NCBI GenBank assembly: GCA_024195265.1
Contig: JAJLRJ010000005.1
Location: 30,350,536 to 30,414,535, forward strand
Reading direction: 5' to 3'
Origin: Dendrophyllia cribrosa
Lineage: Eukaryota; Cnidaria; Anthozoa; Scleractinia; Dendrophylliidae
Length of the DNA stretch: 64,000 bases
Shown: positions 20,516 through 31,688 of the stretch, in pieces
Position numbering within the stretch: position 1 is the first letter of the stretch
Layout of the letters: every line of letters starts with the position of its first letter
Program-made: the position numbers and the translations under genes
Notes under the pieces: generated by a model
The model's database searches: none
What the model saw: the letters and a program-made list of their open reading frames with translations, nothing else
What the model was told of the DNA's origin: nothing

Positions 20516-22561
20516 TCATAACTGCTCTCTTATTACTGAGTCGTACTCTCTTAGAATTTCAGGATCTTGGCGTAGACGTTTGAGAAGGTTGATTAGACGT
20601 TTCACACTCAAATCATAGTTGTCTGGAAGGAGTGGGTGTGGCGTCTTCCATAGCAGATGGACTAAATATCTGGCGTTCTCGAAAGATATATTCTCTTCAA
20701 ACACTTCATACAGGGTCCTTGGTTTAATACCGAATGACTCTAGTTCCCAGAATGCCTTCAGACTTCCATCAAGGTTTTCATTTGCAATGTCAACAGGCTT
20801 CACAGTGCTCTTGAGAACATGTGTTGTGACAAGGTTGTTTTGCTGTCTGTCACCTTGCATCGCTCCCAGAATATGACCTGACAGAACCCATCCAAGTTTG
20901 GTTTCAATTGCTGTTGGGCCTTCCTCCCCCCGTACAACTCTGCCGGACACAATGCTCCAATATTGATCTGATCCAACAAGGATATCTACCATAATATCAT
21001 CTTCACCAGTAGAGTAGTCAGCGAGTTTGAGTCCCTTTAAGTGAGCATAAGTAAGACTTGCTTGTGCGATAGACTGATTCTGCAAAGGATCACATATGAT
21101 GGGAACAACAAAGGCTGACAATTGTACATCTTCTCCATGTTCAGTGGTGACAGAGAGTTGAACAACATCCACACACTGAATGTTTCCTTCCGTCGAACCA
21201 AATGTTTTGATGGCAATCGTTTGCCTCCTGTCAGTTGGAAACTTCAGGCGTTCTCTCACTCTTGTAGTGACATAAGACCGTTGACTTCCGCTGTCTAGGA
21301 TAAGTCGGGCTGGAAACTTGCCTGCAGGTTGGCCAGGCTTGTATACATCTGCTTTGGCTGTTTGAAGAAGAATAGGGGTGGAAGCACTAACATACAAGGC
21401 TGTAGGATTCTCGTTCAAGTTCCTTGGCATATTCTGAGGGGTTTGGACTTGCTCCTGTTTGGCAACTGGTGTTTGTTGGGAATTGCCACCAGGGGGTTGC
21501 TCGCTTTCACTACTAACATCCGATGACCCGTCACGAAAGACTGCACGCTCTCTGGCTTCCAGCTCGTTTTCTAACACATGCAGGATATTATCTAGCTGCC
21601 AATCTTGATCCTTTATTTCCCTGCTGACAATTAATCGCAAATCTTGGGGAAGCTTATTCATAATAATTGAGGATAGTAAGCTTCCGTAGGAGCTTGAAGG
21701 GACCCCCAAGGACTTGAGGCTTCTTACGTGTGATTCCAAGGTGTCGTATAGCTGCCTTAATTTCTCAACATTTTCGCCAGAATTAACAGGGCTAACATTA
21801 AGGAGAATATCCATATGCCTGTTTATGATTTGCTGTTTGTTGCCAAATCGTTTCTTTAGAATGGTGATGGCTTCCTCATAGTTAGTAGCAGTCAGGGACA
21901 ACCCAGAAATAGCATCACTGGCTGGCTTAATAAGGAGTGATGTAAGATAATTGAATTTGTCGATAACAGCTAGCTTCGTGTTATTGTGGACGGATGATTC
22001 AAATGTGTCCCAAAAGGTGGACCAATTACTAATTTCGCCATCGAATTTCTTAAGATCCAGTTTAGGCAATTTGACTTGAGGGGATGCGGCTGGAGTTGGC
22101 GATGGTGAATTAACAGCGCCAGTTGAGGTTTCAGATTCATTTGGAAGAAATTCTAAGATAGGTGATAACGGGCTTACCGGTGGTTCGTCCTGTGTCGGCG
22201 TGTTGGATGTTTTTGCGAAGGTCTTCGATTCCAAGAATGAATCAATCCTCATAATGGCCAGCTGAATTAATTCGCTAACGACATCTGCTTCACGAATTTT
22301 CTCTTCTATCTCGTCGTCTTCAACAAGGCCAAGTATTTCATCATCCAGTGCCTTTAGAGTGTCTAATTTGCTGCGTAGCGTGTCCCGTTGTTGACGAAGC
22401 TTCGATACTTGTAAGACTTGTTGGCCGTAATCCAATTCTTTTGTGGTCGGGGATTCCAATTGCTCGTTCACAGCGTGAGCAACACGATGAGCTGTGGTTC
22501 TGTGTCCCTGTCGGACTGCTTTTCTTCGTCCAGGGTTCTTTTCTGCCTTTTTCGGTGGCAT
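20516..22561 (-). CDS. BEL/Pao gag-protease polyprotein (truncated)
   Basis: 681 residues from an ATG 78 bp inside the 5' LTR. Residues 1-45 are basic. A coiled-coil-like segment follows (about 60-120), then the BEL gag-like domain DUF1759 (about 165-345; LDLKKFDGEISNWSTFWDTF, ILKKRFGNKQQII). The aspartyl protease-like DUF1758 region starts near 420 with ILDSGSQRSYVT (active-site Asp-Ser-Gly) and runs to GWVLSGHI near 570. The end (FWELESFGI ... LRQDPEILREYDSVIREQL) is the start of the reverse transcriptase. The CCHC zinc knuckles normally between gag and protease are missing, so there is a second internal deletion. The frame is otherwise open, consistent with a young insertion. Confidence 0.85.
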   Translation of the reverse strand: MPPKKAEKNPGRRKAVRQGHRTTAHRVAHAVNEQLESPTTKELDYGQQVLQVSKLRQQRDTLRSKLDTLKALDDEILGLVEDDEIEEKIREADVVSELIQLAIMRIDSFLESKTFAKTSNTPTQDEPPVSPLSPILEFLPNESETSTGAVNSPSPTPAASPQVKLPKLDLKKFDGEISNWSTFWDTFESSVHNNTKLAVIDKFNYLTSLLIKPASDAISGLSLTATNYEEAITILKKRFGNKQQIINRHMDILLNVSPVNSGENVEKLRQLYDTLESHVRSLKSLGVPSSSYGSLLSSIIMNKLPQDLRLIVSREIKDQDWQLDNILHVLENELEARERAVFRDGSSDVSSESEQPPGGNSQQTPVAKQEQVQTPQNMPRNLNENPTALYVSASTPILLQTAKADVYKPGQPAGKFPARLILDSGSQRSYVTTRVRERLKFPTDRRQTIAIKTFGSTEGNIQCVDVVQLSVTTEHGEDVQLSAFVVPIICDPLQNQSIAQASLTYAHLKGLKLADYSTGEDDIMVDILVGSDQYWSIVSGRVVRGEEGPTAIETKLGWVLSGHILGAMQGDRQQNNLVTTHVLKSTVKPVDIANENLDGSLKAFWELESFGIKPRTLYEVFEENISFENARYLVHLLWKTPHPLLPDNYDLSVKRLINLLKRLRQDPEILREYDSVIREQL

Positions 22562-22618
22562 CGTCTATAGGATCAATTCAGGTAAGCAGAAGGATGCCGT
22601 GCACTCGGTGAATCAAAA

Positions 22619-22639
22619 CTTATCCGGCTCGAAGGACCA
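22619..22639 (-). promoter_or_regulatory. BEL/Pao primer-binding site
   Basis: TGGTCCTTCGAGCCGGATAA directly follows the 5' LTR on the minus strand. Its complement ends in CCA preceded by a T-arm-like GGCTCGAAGG, as expected for a tRNA 3' end. I do not assign the tRNA. Confidence 0.75.
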
Positions 22640-22887
22640 TGTAAGATAGGGCTACTAAGGTCGCCTTGTTCAGAGGTTAGTGCACATCCGAGGACTGTAT
22701 TACACCGGTTACAAGAGAAGTTCAGGCTCAAATCCACATAATCCAAGGTTTAATCGAACTCAACGTACAGTAAAACTACTCGCAATACACAATCATGTCG
22801 AGCAACGTGGTCATAAAAGTCCACAGTTCATTTCGGTCCGTAATGTCATGTGACAGGCCATCACGCAACGTAACGAAGTCTCTAACA
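22640..22887 (-). repeat. BEL/Pao 5' LTR
   Basis: On the minus strand it runs TGTTAGAGACTTCG to CTATCTTACA (TG...CA). It matches 19,339-19,586 except for about three substitutions. Confidence 0.9.
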
Positions 22888-24397
22888 CTTAAAGTTGAGC
22901 TATTTTTGTGTTTGGCTCGGAAGCCGATTATTAGTGTGAAATAACCCGTTGATTACTGTTTCAATAAAAAATAAATCTGGATCTGAGATATAGCTGAGCA
23001 AACTACAATGATGTATCAGTAGATTGAACAAATAATTAGGCCTCTCGAGTGAATTTTTTTTTTAACAGCGACGGAAATGTTTGTGATTTATTCGGGTCTC
23101 ATGCAGCGGCATAAAACTAGTACCTACCATGCATGTCAAACTTCAATAAATCGTAAAAAAAATAAAATATTATTTTGGATCAAACGAATTGTATTTTCAT
23201 GACTGCCAAGGTGAAGGCTTTTAAATAACCCCATATCAGAGTGACAAATTATTTTTCGAACCAAAATCATCAGTCGGCTTTAAGAGACAATCTCTTAAAT
23301 AAAGTGCAAAACTTGGTTTTGTGAGTACTGATTTTCTTGTTCTTAGGCAACTTAAGATTCTAAGGTAGTGTTTACTGCCACATTTATTGATTATCACAGG
23401 TTTCGTAAAGAGATTTAGATTTACTAAAAGCAAACTGAAGTGTTTAAAACTGAATAGAGCTAGAATGGGTGTTTAATTATTGCTTTTTACAATATGCAAA
23501 TTTGGTGACGGTGTGCTTCGAAATGGGTCTTTAAAGCACCTGAAAGTTAAATGGGCCAATTTTTTCTCTATTGATTTTCATTTTACTAACATTGAGGTAT
23601 CTCCTGATATAAGTATCAATCTGAGCTAACTAGGCAGTTAAGAAATATAAACTTTTAAAATTAGGCAATTCTGGATGGTGTTTTTTCCTTCAAAATTTGG
23701 CCAAAACTTGTGCCAGCCCCCACACTGCCAGACCCTTCTCTGCCAAATCTGCATATATGATTTGAAAGACCCTTTGTAATAGAAACACACCATGCAATTA
23801 ATTAGTCAATAGGATTTGTTTGTTTGTTTTTATGCTATTCCAAACTTACCCCTTGTAAAACGTGATTTTCCATGATCCGCTGGCCTCAAATGGTACCCCC
23901 CCCCCCCCCCCCCGTGAAACTTCTGAACTAAAAGTCAGAAAACAAAACCACTTTGGCTTTTGGAATATCTTACCAAGGTCAACGTCTGCAGCAAGTTTCA
24001 TCAAAATCGGTTAACCCCCATTTCCAACTTCTGGAACACTTTCTCAGACAGTGACACTTAAATGATATTTTTTCATGAATATTAATAATCTTGGGCTGAA
24101 GTGAAGTGAAGTTTTCATGTTTCAAACGTCAACTTTTGTTGTTGTAACTTTTCCAATTTATGTTCATTTCAGTATATCCTTTTTATTTTAATCAATTGTA
24201 AGTAAATTTTGGTGCTTTCCTAACATAATGGAAATCCAAGTTGGCGGATCCAAGATGGCGGCCATTCGGAAGGATGACGGAATTTCCGTTTTATATGACG
24301 TCATCAGTTACGAACACATTTATCGACGTAAAATGGACCCTCTAAATTAACACAATAATGGTTTTCTTGGAAGCCTCTTGCAAACCGATGTTCGTAC

Positions 24398-24527
24398 CTT
24401 CACATGTCCTATTCCCAGTCCACACTAGTTCGTCATTCGACGTTAAAGTACACTTGCTTGTGTTACTTCCTGATAACTGGAATCCTTCGTTACATTCAAA
24501 TGTACACAGGGAATCGTATGGTGGGTT
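24398..24527 (-). CDS. SVEP1/polydom-like gene: second half of sushi 1
   Basis: 130-nt exon with acceptor TTATTATTAG and donor GGTACGA, phase 0 in and phase 1 out. It encodes NPPYDSLCTFECNEGFQLSG, a short NTSKC segment and VWTGNRTCEG: cysteines 3-6 of a sushi and its conserved Trp. It completes the half-domain in the exon at 38,403-38,479, whose phase is 1 in and 0 out. Splitting a sushi in the middle is known in complement-type genes. The intron between the halves is about 13.9 kb and contains the gypsy, LINE and hAT relics. Confidence 0.75.
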
Positions 24528-25471
24528 CTAATAATAAAAGTAACAATAACAGCCTTCATTGATTCAAGAGATAAAAACACGTATGCTTTATATGCTACAT
24601 TGTTTAAAAAGAAATAAAAGGTAATTATAAAGTTTAATAGGCCTTATGCATGTTTACGTCAGACTAGCTAATTTCACCCCCGAGCCTTGCTTTCGAAGTG
24701 TAAACCTGTGACAGTCTAATCAATATATAATTTATATTTTTAAATTAATATTTTGTTTTTGTAAACATGTTTAAAACGAACGATATTGAGTTTGAATTAA
24801 ACCTTCCTTAAAATGTTCTCATCTTATTGTTGCAGCATTTTGCGCACATACATGTATTTGTCCCTGCACCGGCACCGGTCTTGAACTAAGTGTCATCTAT
24901 ACTGCTGTCCATGTAGCATCGGTAGTGGCAGTTAACTGGGAGGGATAGTCGCAAACTTTGAAAGGAACTTCGAAAAGGTACCAGAAACCCGTCTTGGGCT
25001 GTGGCTCGCATAAATTTTTACCTCACCTGCAGGAACTAATTCTTTCCGAAAAATTGTCCCTGACGAAATTTGGGCCTGTGTTCGAGAAGCCAATCAACTG
25101 CGGGATTTTTCTTCTAAACTAGAACAGAAGCGGTTTCCCATTGAGGCGACGGTTTGTCTAGGAAACAGACATGGTCTTTGTGTCTGTGATAACTAATCGA
25201 TTGCTAAGCTGAAATATTTTAGACTGTGCCGGGAAAAAATGAAAGTAAATCTAACAGAACAATAATTTTGCTTAATTGGACGTTTCTGCCATAGGTCTAA
25301 TGATAATTCGAATATTACATCGCGAACATTCAACAAAGAAACGAAGTAACAAAAAATATACAGGCCAAAACATTGCAGACATTTTAGATCTCTCCAGTGA
25401 AACAGATTGCTAGACTACCTTGCTTTGCGTCCACAAGACGGCGCTCATCAAATACTTCGCAGTTTGCATTC

Positions 25472-25637
25472 TGTGATGTTTCCATGTTTCGGGTCCTCAG
25501 GCACTCATATGAATCTGCACACACTGAGCGACCATGTTATTTATTCTTTCACCGTCACACACTACAACAACTCCGCGGGGAAGTGGTAACAAGAGTTACA
25601 ATGGTACTGCTACGGGGGGGGGGGGGGGGTACGGTCA
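25472..25637 (-). repeat. Gypsy 3' LTR (truncated)
   Basis: Matches the lower 164 bp of the 5' LTR (33,506-33,669) with several substitutions and a longer G run (25,614-25,629). Confidence 0.85.
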
Positions 25638-26004
25638 GGTACTTCAATCTCTCGTCCCAGCATCAACATTTTTTTTTTTTTATTATTGACACTAAAATGC
25701 AAAACTACTTACAAATTAAAGCTAAATTACGTCACATTATTTACTTACATGTTACTACATTACCCTTAGCCTTACGTACCTTTAGCTTACAAAACACATA
25801 TACACACACAAAAAAAAAAACTACCAGTTATAAGAAAGAGGTTACAAGTGCGATTATAGAGCAGTTTAGGAGCCTCAAAGGAAGACAGGCCGGTGAAAAA
25901 CAAAAGATACGTCTTTGCTGAAAAAAGAAAAACAAAACGTACGATAGAAAAAAACAACACGGTGAAAGAATGTCAGGGGAAAGTTTGGAGAGAAACAATC
26001 ATAG

Positions 26005-27727
26005 TTACTCTAGGAATAGTGGTTCAAAATCGTTTTTGTATAGTTTGAGATAAGCTTTAAAGCTTTCTATAAATGGGAGATTCTCCTTACATCTGCAGAT
26101 CCAAATGAAGAATCTAGCCAATAAAAAAAGGAAATTAATACTATTTTTGTGTTTCGATTTATCTGATTTTAGACCCAGAGCTAGAGTTTTGTCGAGAGCG
26201 AGGTTTTGTGGGACAAAGTTACGATACTTTAAAAGAGAATCAAATGTTTTCCAAAATAATTGTGTTTTATTGCAAGACCAAAACAGATGAAGAATTTTTT
26301 CAGGTTCTTCTTGGCAAAAGGTACATTTATCATCCTCTTTGAAACCCATTTTGAATAGAGATATATTTGTGGCCAGAGATTGATGTAAATATCTGAAGTG
26401 AAATTCAATAAGTTTTCTGCTGTTTGTACATTTTTTTGCAATCTGATAAGCGACGCTCCATTTTAAATCGCATTGAAATTCATTGCAGCACTTCTGCTGA
26501 CTGGGTATTGAGAGATTGGTTTTCCCTTCTAATAGTCGTTGATAGGCTAGTCTGCTAGGTTTTTTGGTTGCTTTCATGGCCGTTAGAAAAGTTTCTTCTT
26601 TTGTCTCGTTGTTTCTTATGTTCGGTTTTTGGGTTCTCCAGAGTGTTTTGATAGAGGATGTTATGCCGTAGAAAGTGAGAGGGTTAACTTTGATGAAATA
26701 TTTATTTTCAAATTCTGCTACCGTAAAAAAAAACATTTGGTTTCTCTTTGATGAGTTGACTAACAGAAGAAATCCCTTTTTGATACCAAGATTTATAGAA
26801 GACCGGTTTGTTCATAATTCTAATCAGTGAGTTTTGCCATAAGCTTTGTGCAAAAAAGGATTCGGTCGACGTTATTTTTTCTTGATAATTTAATTCAGTC
26901 CAAATTTCTATAACCTCTTTTAGAAACGGGCTTAGAGTTTTCGATATTTTTTTAGTGTCTGCCATATTTAAATTGCTAAAAAGAGCAGGGCCTCCGAGGT
27001 TATCTGCTTCAAAGTCAAAGAAAAGTTTCCATTTGCTTTTACAATTTTCGTCGAGATATTTCTTTATCCAGATGGATTTTAGAGCTTTGTTAAAAGATGA
27101 GATGTCTATCATTTTGAGGCCTCCATTTTGAAGATCCCTTATTATTACGTTTCGTTTAATTTTGTCCCCTTTGCCGTTCCAAAGGAAGTCAAAGAAAAGA
27201 TCATTTAATTCTCTAATAATAAGTTTGTTTGATTGAAGAGCCATTAAGAGATGAGTTACTTGAGAAACAATAAGGCTTTTTAGAACTGTAATTTTTCCGA
27301 TTAGGCTAAGTCTGCGTACTGACCAACAGCCCAGACAATTTCGGATTTTTTCTATTTTTTCCGAAAAGTTGAGGGTGATAGTTAGCTCTGGGTCTGTTGA
27401 AAACCATACACCAAGTGCTTTGACTTTGTCTTTTTGCCAATTGAATTTTCGTTCCGGGCAGAGCTTTTCGTCTGTGCCAGTACATGAACCGATCCATAAA
27501 GCTTCTGTTTTTTTGCTATTTAGTTTGAGACCTGAAATTTTGGCGAAACTTTCTAAAATGTCGAGAGCTTTGGTAAGAGATTTTTCGGAGCCATCAAGAA
27601 TCAGGGTGGTATCGTCGGCGTATTGACTTAATTTAATCTCGTTCCCTTTGAGACGTAGACCTTTAATATCAGAGTTTTTCCGGATCGCTTTAGCTATGGA
27701 CAGAGAAAAAGTCGCTGGCCCAGCCAT
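26005..27727 (-). pseudogene. LINE ORF2: RT fingers/palm 3' half and C-terminal zinc region
   Basis: Two frames that join with a shift near 26,720. The first (27,727-26,708) contains SQYADDTTLILDGS, the catalytic YADD, followed by LESFAKISGLKLNSKKTEAL and the SVRRLSLIGKITVLKSLIVS thumb. The second (26,736-26,005) holds the C-terminal zinc knuckle CTFCQEEPEKILHLFWSC, typical of the L1/Tx1 group. The order and motifs fit an ORF2 reverse transcriptase. Frameshifts make it non-functional. Confidence 0.8.
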
Positions 27728-28860
27728 TATTCAAAACACAGCTTTCCGAACTTTGATAGAAGGTTTTAAACCATTGGAGAATAGAAGGGCCGAAACCAAA
27801 GGAGAGTAAAGTTTTTTTCTATAAAGAGCCATTCCAGTGTATCAAAAGCTTTCTCGAAATCAAGGAAGAGGAGAAGGCCTGGAATGTTCTTTTTGGCTGC
27901 ATAGTTAATCACACTGTCAATTAAGCGTATATTTTCACCTATATAGCGCTCTTTAAGATATCCAGTCTGATCGTTATTTATGAGATTCGGAAGGTGCTTT
28001 TTAATGCGGTGTGCGATGGCTTTTGCCGCTATCTTATAGTCGCAGTTTAGGAGTGTTAGTGGCCTCCAGTTACGTATGTAGTAGAGTTCATCGCTCTTTT
28101 TAGGAATAAGATTATAATACCTCTTCTTTGAGAGACAGAGAGCTGACCGGTCGCAAATCCGTGATTTAGAGCGTTTAAGAGAGGTTCCGAAATATCTGAC
28201 CAGAAAGTATCATAAAATTCCGAAGGAAGACCATCTGTGCCGGGAGTTTTGCCGGGTTCCATATCTTTTAGTGCGTTTGAGCATTCCGCTTCTGTTAGCT
28301 GACCTTCAATTGTTTCACTTTCATCTTGACTTAAACGCCTTTCGTTTCTTAAGAAAAAAGCTTCAGCTTCTGAGGAGGATGAATTATTTGTTATCTTAGA
28401 AGAGTAAAGGTCTTTATAAAAGGTCTTGCATTCATGAAGGATTTCTTTATCAGTTGTAGCGAATTCATTGTTGCCTTTCTTTATGCGGCTTATTGTACCT
28501 TGTTTATAGTGTCGTTTTTCAAGATTCAAGAAGTATTTGGTGTTTTTTCCCCCTCATTATGCCATCGAGTTCTAGATCGTAAGATTGCTCCTTTTGTGCG
28601 ATGCTCAATGATTTTTTCTAGCTCGCTCTTAAGAGTTTCCATCTTTTGAAATAAATACGATTTTTGTTCCTCTTTTAAAGAGTTATTTCCTTCAATTTCC
28701 TTTTCTAAATCATGTATTTCATTGTTAAGTGCGTCCTCTCGTGACTTAGCTTTTTTGTTTTTGGCTGCTGCATATGAGATCGTTTTTTCTCGCACTTTCA
28801 TTTTGATCATTTCCCAGAGTAAGGCTGGGTTTACAGAAATGTCTTGCTCGTACTCATTTT
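27728..28860 (-). pseudogene. LINE ORF2: linker and RT N-terminal half
   Basis: The frames at 28,810-28,526 (charged linker, WEMIKMKVREKTISYAAAKN) and 28,529-28,056 (GKTPGTDGLPSEFYDTFW, RT motif 0/1 region) precede a stretch around 27,800-28,000. There, in another frame, LLFLDFEKAFDTLEW gives motif A with the first catalytic Asp. At least two frameshifts separate these pieces. Confidence 0.8.
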
Positions 28861-28874
28861 TTGTGTTTTGAATT

Positions 28875-29784
28875 GCATCAACATTTTTGGGGTTTCGCCA
28901 GTAGATTCGTGTATAGAACTTCGATAAGCCATCATACAGGGTTGCAGTTGCAGGTCCCAGTCCTCTTGACTTTCTTTCAGTTTACCTCGAAGCTTTTCAA
29001 CCAATGTCCGATTGTAACGTTCCACTTGACCATCAGACTGTGGGTGCAACGGAGATGTTCTCGTTTTTTCAATGTCCAAGAGCTTACATACTTCAGCCAT
29101 AACCTTGGACTCAAAATTGGTTCCCTGGTCACTGTGTAGCTCGCGAGGCACTCCAATTCTGCACACAAACTCAGCTACCAGCTTTTCAGCCACTGTAACA
29201 GCTTCTTGGTTTGGGATAACATAACTCTCGGTCCACTTTGTAAAATAGTCTGTGACAACAAGTACAAATCTATTTCCACGGGGAGTCAGAGGTAGGGGTC
29301 CCAGTATGTCCATGGCGAGACGCTCCATGGGCGCACCGACTACATACTGCTTTAATGGCGAACGTCGCTTTCTTCCCCAGTTCTTCTTAGCACCACACTC
29401 ATGGCAAACTCTAACCCATCTTTTGACTTGAGAAGTTAACCCTGGCCAGAAGTAACGAGCTCTAAGTGCTCCAAGCGTCTTGTTAACACCTCGATGACTT
29501 GCAGTTGTGTGGTCATGATGCGCTCTAAGGGCTGTCTCTTGCAAATTTCGCGGAAGTATAATCTCATACTTCACCCTCGTACCACCTCCCTCCTCCCATT
29601 TCCGGCAAAGTACCCGATCATGGATTTCCAGTTGATCCCACTGTGCCCAGAGTGACTTCACGGTGCGGTCATAGGGAGATACATCTTCCCACTACGGCCT
29701 AACAGCACTGGCCTCTTTCAACTGGAGTATCATCTTTAAGCTGGGATCTGCTACTTGTTGCTCACGAAGGTACTCACGAGTCTA
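28875..29784 (-). pseudogene. Gypsy integrase
   Basis: The open part (29,661 down to the LINE at 28,874) shows the His-His-Cys-Cys zinc domain (AHHDHTTASHRG, RVCHECGAKK) and then the DDE core: AMDILGPLPL, ELHSDQGTNFES and PQSDGQVERYNR. Upstream the same frame is stopped at about 29,694 and at 29,782, where it runs on from the RT-RNase H frame. After the LINE the frame continues only a few codons (25,660-25,638) and merges with the 3' LTR. It once catalysed strand transfer of the cDNA; it is now dead. Confidence 0.85.
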
Positions 29785-31524
29785 GCTTGGTTCCAATTTG
29801 ATTGTGTTGCACCTTGTACTGGGTTGATCGCTAGTCAAACAATGTTCAGTAGTAGCTGAGGACAATTCTGCTTCACCTTGTTCGACCTGAGGACTGTCTA
29901 CTTGTCTAACAACGAAATCGTCACTCCCAGCAAGTGAAACTTCAGTCTGAACAGCAAAACTAATCATTTCCTCAGCCTTCTTCCACTCCTTACACCATTT
30001 GCAGCCATCACTACAAGGTCTTCGCGACATGGCATCAGCATTTTGATGCCTCTGGCCTGCCCGGTATTCAATCTCATAGTCAAACGGACTTAGAAGCTCT
30101 ATCCACCTTGCCAACTGTCCCTCTGGTTCCTTAGCTTTCAGTACTGAGCGAAGGGGTGCATGGTCGGTTCTGATGCGAAACTTTGGTCCCTGCAAATAAT
30201 GGCGAAAGTGCTTGGTGAACTCTACAACCGCATCCAGTTCTTTCCGTTTGACACAATAGTTTCTCTCAGCTTTGGTCAACGTTCGGCTTGCGAAAGCAAC
30301 AGAGTGTTCTATTCCATCCTTCATCTGACTCAGAACGGCTCCAATGCCATGATTACTGGCGTCTGTGTCCAGTATGAACTCAGCAATAAAGTTAGGGTAA
30401 GACAGGACCGGAGCAGTGGACAGCAACTTCTTTATCGTGTCAAAGGCAACTTGGCACTCTGACGTCCAAGAAAAGTCAACATTTGCTTCAGTCAGCTTGT
30501 TCAGGGGTCTGGCTACACTGGCAAAATTAGGCACAAACCTCCGGTAGTAACTCGCAAGTCCGAAGAAGCTTCTCACTTCAGTTGCATTCTCAAGCACTGG
30601 CCACGCACAAACTTGTTCAGGATCAGTTTCAATACCATTCTCCGACACAATATGACCCAGGTAAGCAACACTCTTCTGAAACAACACACATTTGCTGGGT
30701 TTCAATTTAAGTCCAGCCAAGGCAAATCGACGAAATATCTCCTCCAAACGCACCATTTCTTCTCCAAATGTTCTTCCGTACACAATTGTGTCATCCAAGT
30801 AGATTAAGCAGGTTTCAAACCTCAGTCCTACTAAGATCAGTTCCATTAATCGCTCAAAGGTACTTGGCGAGAACGTTAGTCCGAAAGGCATGACATTCCA
30901 TTCGTAGAGACCAGAGGTTGTTACGAAGGCAGCTTTCCCACTACTCGCTAAGTCCATTGGAACCTGCCAATACCCGGAGGCCAGGTCCAACTTTGAGAAC
31001 CACTTTGCCCCGGAAAGGGCGCAAAGGGAGTCATCAATGCGTGGGAGCGGATAGGCATCTTTAGCCGTCACTGCATTGACCTGTCTGTAGTCAACGCAGA
31101 ATCTTTGAGTGCCATCTTTCTTGGTAACTAATACCACAGGAGACGACCAAGGGCTGGTGGATTTCTTCACAATGCCTTTTTCGAATAGATCTTCCACTTG
31201 TCTTTCGACTTCAGCATGCTTTGATGGTGATGTTCGTCGAGGTTGCTGTTTTATGGGTCTTGCATTTCCTGTGTCTATGTGGTGTGTCACCAGGTTGGTT
31301 CTACTCAGATCTTGCTCTGACAATGAGAATACGTATTTGTGTCGATGTAGCAGTTTGGCAACTTCCTCACGTTCCTCTTCAGCCAACCCTTCTGTGCTAC
31401 GTTGCCAGGGATCTCTGAGTGGATTGGGTAATGTTTCTCCCTTGAACTCGCTACTCCTTGAGGTTTGCTCCACTCCACTTGGGGCGCACTGTGAGTCAAC
31501 TCTAGGAAGCTCCAACTCCGCCAC
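29782..31524 (-). pseudogene. Gypsy reverse transcriptase and RNase H
   Basis: 580 codons open. RT: VKKSTSPWSSPVVLVTKKDG, FCVDYRQVNAVT, WFSKLDLASGYWQVPM (motif A), FGLTFSPSTFERLM and CLIYLDDTIVYG (catalytic YLDD). The connection contains SFFGLASYYRRFVPNF. RNase H: FILDTDASNHGIGAVLSQ, a VKRKELDAV helix and RTDHAPLRSVL. The frame ends at a TAG but continues in the same frame into integrase, so this is a nonsense mutation rather than a natural end. Upstream it is open to about 31,740, where it shifts relative to the protease. Confidence 0.9.
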
Positions 31525-31688
31525 ACTGGTTCCTGGTTTAGCAACAGCTACTACGGTTTGAGCACCGATGGTTTGTGTTTTGTCAGAGGTGTTCAGAATC
31601 CTTACAGGAACAAGGCCAGTATCTCTCGCAGATACCAGAGTTCTGCCGATGCATAGACCTTTGTCTTGTAAACGGGTTCCACAGGGCT

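Larger units (their letters stand above)
19339..22887 (-). mobile_element. BEL/Pao LTR retrotransposon, internally deleted
   Basis: Minus-strand element with two 247-248 bp LTRs that differ at only about three positions. The primer-binding site follows the 5' LTR and a purine tract precedes the 3' LTR. Flanks TTTAA and CTTAA fit a 5-bp target duplication with one change; the opposite foldback arm has TTAAA once. The internal region holds a gag-protease frame, but RT beyond its first residues, RNase H and integrase are gone. In their place is an 18-bp minisatellite of about 740 bp. Confidence 0.9.
16904..24057. mobile_element. Large foldback element with TTAA flanks
   Basis: The left arm (16,904-18,680) is matched in inverse by 19,241-19,338 plus 22,888-24,057. 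TTAA adjoins both outer ends (16,900-16,903 and 24,058-24,061), with termini GTGTCATTGTCTGAGAAAGT and the inverse. The spacer is about 560 bp (18,681-19,240). A Penelope fragment (17,411-17,923) interrupts the left arm and a BEL/Pao element (19,339-22,887) the right; in each case the other arm is the uninterrupted version. Without insertions the arms are about 1.26 kb. I see no transposase. Confidence 0.85.
25674..28874 (-). mobile_element. L1/Tx1-like LINE, 5'-truncated, inside the gypsy integrase
   Basis: The poly(A) tail on the minus strand ends at about 25,670. GCATCAACATTTTT occurs at 28,875-28,888 and again at 25,660-25,673, giving a target duplication of at least 10 bp (part of the T run is ambiguous with the tail). 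The gypsy integrase frame resumes after the LINE (LGRE at about 25,655), proving the order of insertion. The endonuclease is absent. Confidence 0.9.

Noticed and set aside
19741..20521. 258-residue plus-strand frame of FIYRNS/FIFRNS repeats
   Set aside because: It is the antisense of the 18-bp minisatellite; the repeat frame that continues a real protein is on the minus strand.
19339..22887. CRISPR array for the 18-bp repeats
   Set aside because: Units are contiguous with no spacers, and the context is a eukaryotic retrotransposon.
23236..23433. 65-codon frame in the foldback arm
   Set aside because: It lies within the inverted-repeat arm and its inverse copy at 18.0-18.2 kb does not keep the frame as a gene.
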